This document shows, in pieces, positions 62,184 through 64,000 of a stretch of DNA of 64,000 nt. The DNA is taken from contig CAMDOF010000007.1 in NCBI GenBank assembly GCA_945903465.1, positions 1-64,000 of the forward strand, written 5' to 3'. How positions within the stretch are numbered: position 1 is the first letter of the stretch; each line of letters opens with the position of its first letter. The position numbers were made by a program, and so were the translations under genes. The stretch comes from Opitutus sp. GAS368. GTDB lineage: Bacteria > Verrucomicrobiota > Verrucomicrobiia > Opitutales > Opitutaceae. The notes beneath the pieces were generated by a model, which worked only from the letters and a program-made list of their open reading frames with translations, was not told where the DNA came from and searched no databases.

Positions 62184-63200
62184 TTGCCCGTGCCCCCCGT
62201 TGCATCCCCTTCCGCCCCGCCCGACACGATTCTGGAAGTCCAGAATCTCGTCACGACGTTCGAGACCGATGCCGGCCGGCTCACGGCCGTTGACGGCGTC
62301 AGCTTCTCGGTCCGCCGTGGCCGCACTCTCGGAATCGTCGGCGAGTCGGGCTGTGGCAAAAGCGTCACCGCGCTTTCCATCATGCGACTCCTCCCGCAAC
62401 CGATGGGGCGGATTGCTGGCGGCCGCATTTTATTCGAAGGGCGCGATTTGGCCGCGTTATCGCCCGATGAGATGCACAAAATCCGGGGTGGCCGCATCGG
62501 CATGATCTTTCAAGAACCGATGACCGCGCTCAATCCGGTGCACACCATCGGGCAGCAACTGAGCGAAGTTTTCCTGATTCATCGCACGAAGAGCAGAGCC
62601 GAGGCCTGGCTGCGCAGCACGGAGATGTTACACAAAGTCGGGATTCCCGCACCCGAGGTGCGCATGGGCGAGTACCCCCACCAGCTCTCCGGCGGGATGC
62701 GCCAGCGCGTGGTCATCGCGATGGCCTTGGCCTGCGAGCCGGCCGTCGTCATCGCCGACGAACCGACCACCGCGCTCGACGTCACGATCCAGGCCCAGAT
62801 TCTCGAACTGATGCAAAGCCTCCAGCGTGCGATGGGCCTGGCGATCGTCCTGATCACGCATGATCTCGGCGTCATTGCCGAAACGTGTAATGATGTCGTC
62901 GTGATGTACGCTGGACGCGTCGCCGAGGCCGGCTCCGTCACGGATATCTTCGATCAGCCTTCCCACCCGTACACCCGCGGGCTCCTCGATTCGATCCCGC
63001 GCCTTGAGCATCCGCGCAAGACCCGGCTCAACGTGATTGAAGGCATGGTCCCAAGCCTGCGCGACTTGCCGGTGGGCTGCCGCTTTCAAAACCGCTGCCC
63101 GTACCGCATCGACCGTTGCGCCACCGGCCCGGCTCTCGAGGTCGTCGCCGCCGGCCATGAGGTCGCCTGCCATCGTTGGCGCGAACTCCCCACCCGCTAA
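62184..63200 (+). CDS. Oligopeptide-type ABC transporter ATP-binding protein (DppD-like)
   Basis: [77 protein letters not shown] start proposed. Confidence 0.93.
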   Translation: MPVPPVASPSAPPDTILEVQNLVTTFETDAGRLTAVDGVSFSVRRGRTLGIVGESGCGKSVTALSIMRLLPQPMGRIAGGRILFEGRDLAALSPDEMHKIRGGRIGMIFQEPMTALNPVHTIGQQLSEVFLIHRTKSRAEAWLRSTEMLHKVGIPAPEVRMGEYPHQLSGGMRQRVVIAMALACEPAVVIADEPTTALDVTIQAQILELMQSLQRAMGLAIVLITHDLGVIAETCNDVVVMYAGRVAEAGSVTDIFDQPSHPYTRGLLDSIPRLEHPRKTRLNVIEGMVPSLRDLPVGCRFQNRCPYRIDRCATGPALEVVAAGHEVACHRWRELPTR

Positions 63201-63205
63201 TCAAC

Positions 63206-64000
63206 GTGGACACTCCCACCGCCGCTCCGCTCCTCGAACTCGACAACGTCCGCATGCATTTCCCCGTGCGCGAGGGCGTCTTCCTCCGCTCCAGCCGGGC
63301 CTGCAAGGCCGTCGACGGCGTTTCCCTCACGCTTCGGGCCGGCGAGACCCTTGGGCTCGTCGGCGAATCCGGCTGCGGCAAGTCCACCCTCGGCAAGTGC
63401 ATCGTTCGACTCCACCAGCCCACCAGCGGCAAAATTATCTTCGAGGGCAAGGATCTCGCCACGCTCACCTCTCGAGCCCTCAAACCCCACCGGCGCCAGC
63501 TGCAGATGGTCTTTCAAGACCCGGTCGAATCCCTCAACTCACGCCATACCGTCGGCGAGATTCTCAGCGAACCTTTCGAGATTCACGCCGTCGGCGACGC
63601 CACCAGCCGTCGCGCGAGTGTGCTCGCACTCCTCCAAAAAGTCGGCCTGCCCGCCAACGCGGCGGAACGTTATCCCTTTGAATTTTCAGGCGGCCAGCGG
63701 CAACGAATCGGCATCGCCCGCGCCCTCGCGCTCAACCCGAACCTGCTGGTCTGCGACGAACCGGTCTCCGCCCTCGACGTCTCGATCCAGAGCCAAATCT
63801 TGAACTTGCTCCTCGACCTGCAGCGCGAGCTCGGCCTCACCTATCTCTTCATCGCCCACAATCTAGCCGTCGTCAAACACGTCTCCGATCGTATCGCGAT
63901 CATGTACCTCGGGCGCATCGTCGAACTCGCCTCCGCGGATGCGATCTACCAATCCCCTCTCCACCCTTATACCCGCGCCCTGCTCTCGGCCATTCCCCGA
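63206..64000 (+). CDS. Oligopeptide-type ABC transporter ATP-binding protein (DppF-like), partial at right edge
   Basis: From GTG 63206: [120 protein letters not shown]. Not in ORF track because no stop in window. Confidence 0.93.
   Translation, partial: MDTPTAAPLLELDNVRMHFPVREGVFLRSSRACKAVDGVSLTLRAGETLGLVGESGCGKSTLGKCIVRLHQPTSGKIIFEGKDLATLTSRALKPHRRQLQMVFQDPVESLNSRHTVGEILSEPFEIHAVGDATSRRASVLALLQKVGLPANAAERYPFEFSGGQRQRIGIARALALNPNLLVCDEPVSALDVSIQSQILNLLLDLQRELGLTYLFIAHNLAVVKHVSDRIAIMYLGRIVELASADAIYQSPLHPYTRALLSAIPR

Overview
The window looks like a GC-rich chromosomal segment of an Opitutaceae-like Verrucomicrobium (inferred from gene content only). The left part, about 1-36.5 kb, is an accessory, carbohydrate-oriented region. 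It holds five full or edge-truncated TonB-dependent receptors (TBDRs), one TBDR truncated by an IS4-family element, a sialate O-acetylesterase, a beta-propeller lyase-like protein, a DUF4838 protein, a GH32 enzyme, and a histidine kinase with discoidin-like sensor regions plus its LuxR-type regulator. It also has a Planctomycete-type cytochrome (DUF1592 group)/DUF1552 operon that encodes two tandem paralogues of an unrecognised secreted family and a leucine-rich-repeat protein. This part ends in a decayed region beside a tRNA-Asn(GTT) gene. From 37 to 64 kb there is a minus-strand sugar cluster (epimerase, DUF5009-like, two Gfo/Idh/MocA proteins), a DUF1549/DUF1553 + DUF1501 pair, and a fused alpha/beta 2-oxoacid dehydrogenase E1. 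These are followed by a conserved envelope block (kdsC-lptC-lptA-lptB-hprK-rph), a ThuA-like protein, a CHASE2 cyclase and a Yej/Dpp-like oligopeptide ABC transporter running off the right edge. The best leads are: (i) a TBDR ORF fused in frame to the N-terminus of a lost DUF1552 gene, with the frameshifted end of a DUF1592-type gene just upstream; (ii) the tandem unknown family at 31.9-34.6 kb; (iii) the IS4 element with an in-frame TGA and a divergent DUF6788-like passenger, at a site where the rest of the receptor is missing; (iv) a carbohydrate-binding-like domain inserted in a DUF1553 protein; and (v) the relics and 72-bp tandem repeats around tRNA-Asn. No rRNA genes or CRISPR arrays were seen. 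All family names come from reading protein motifs; no database search was run.
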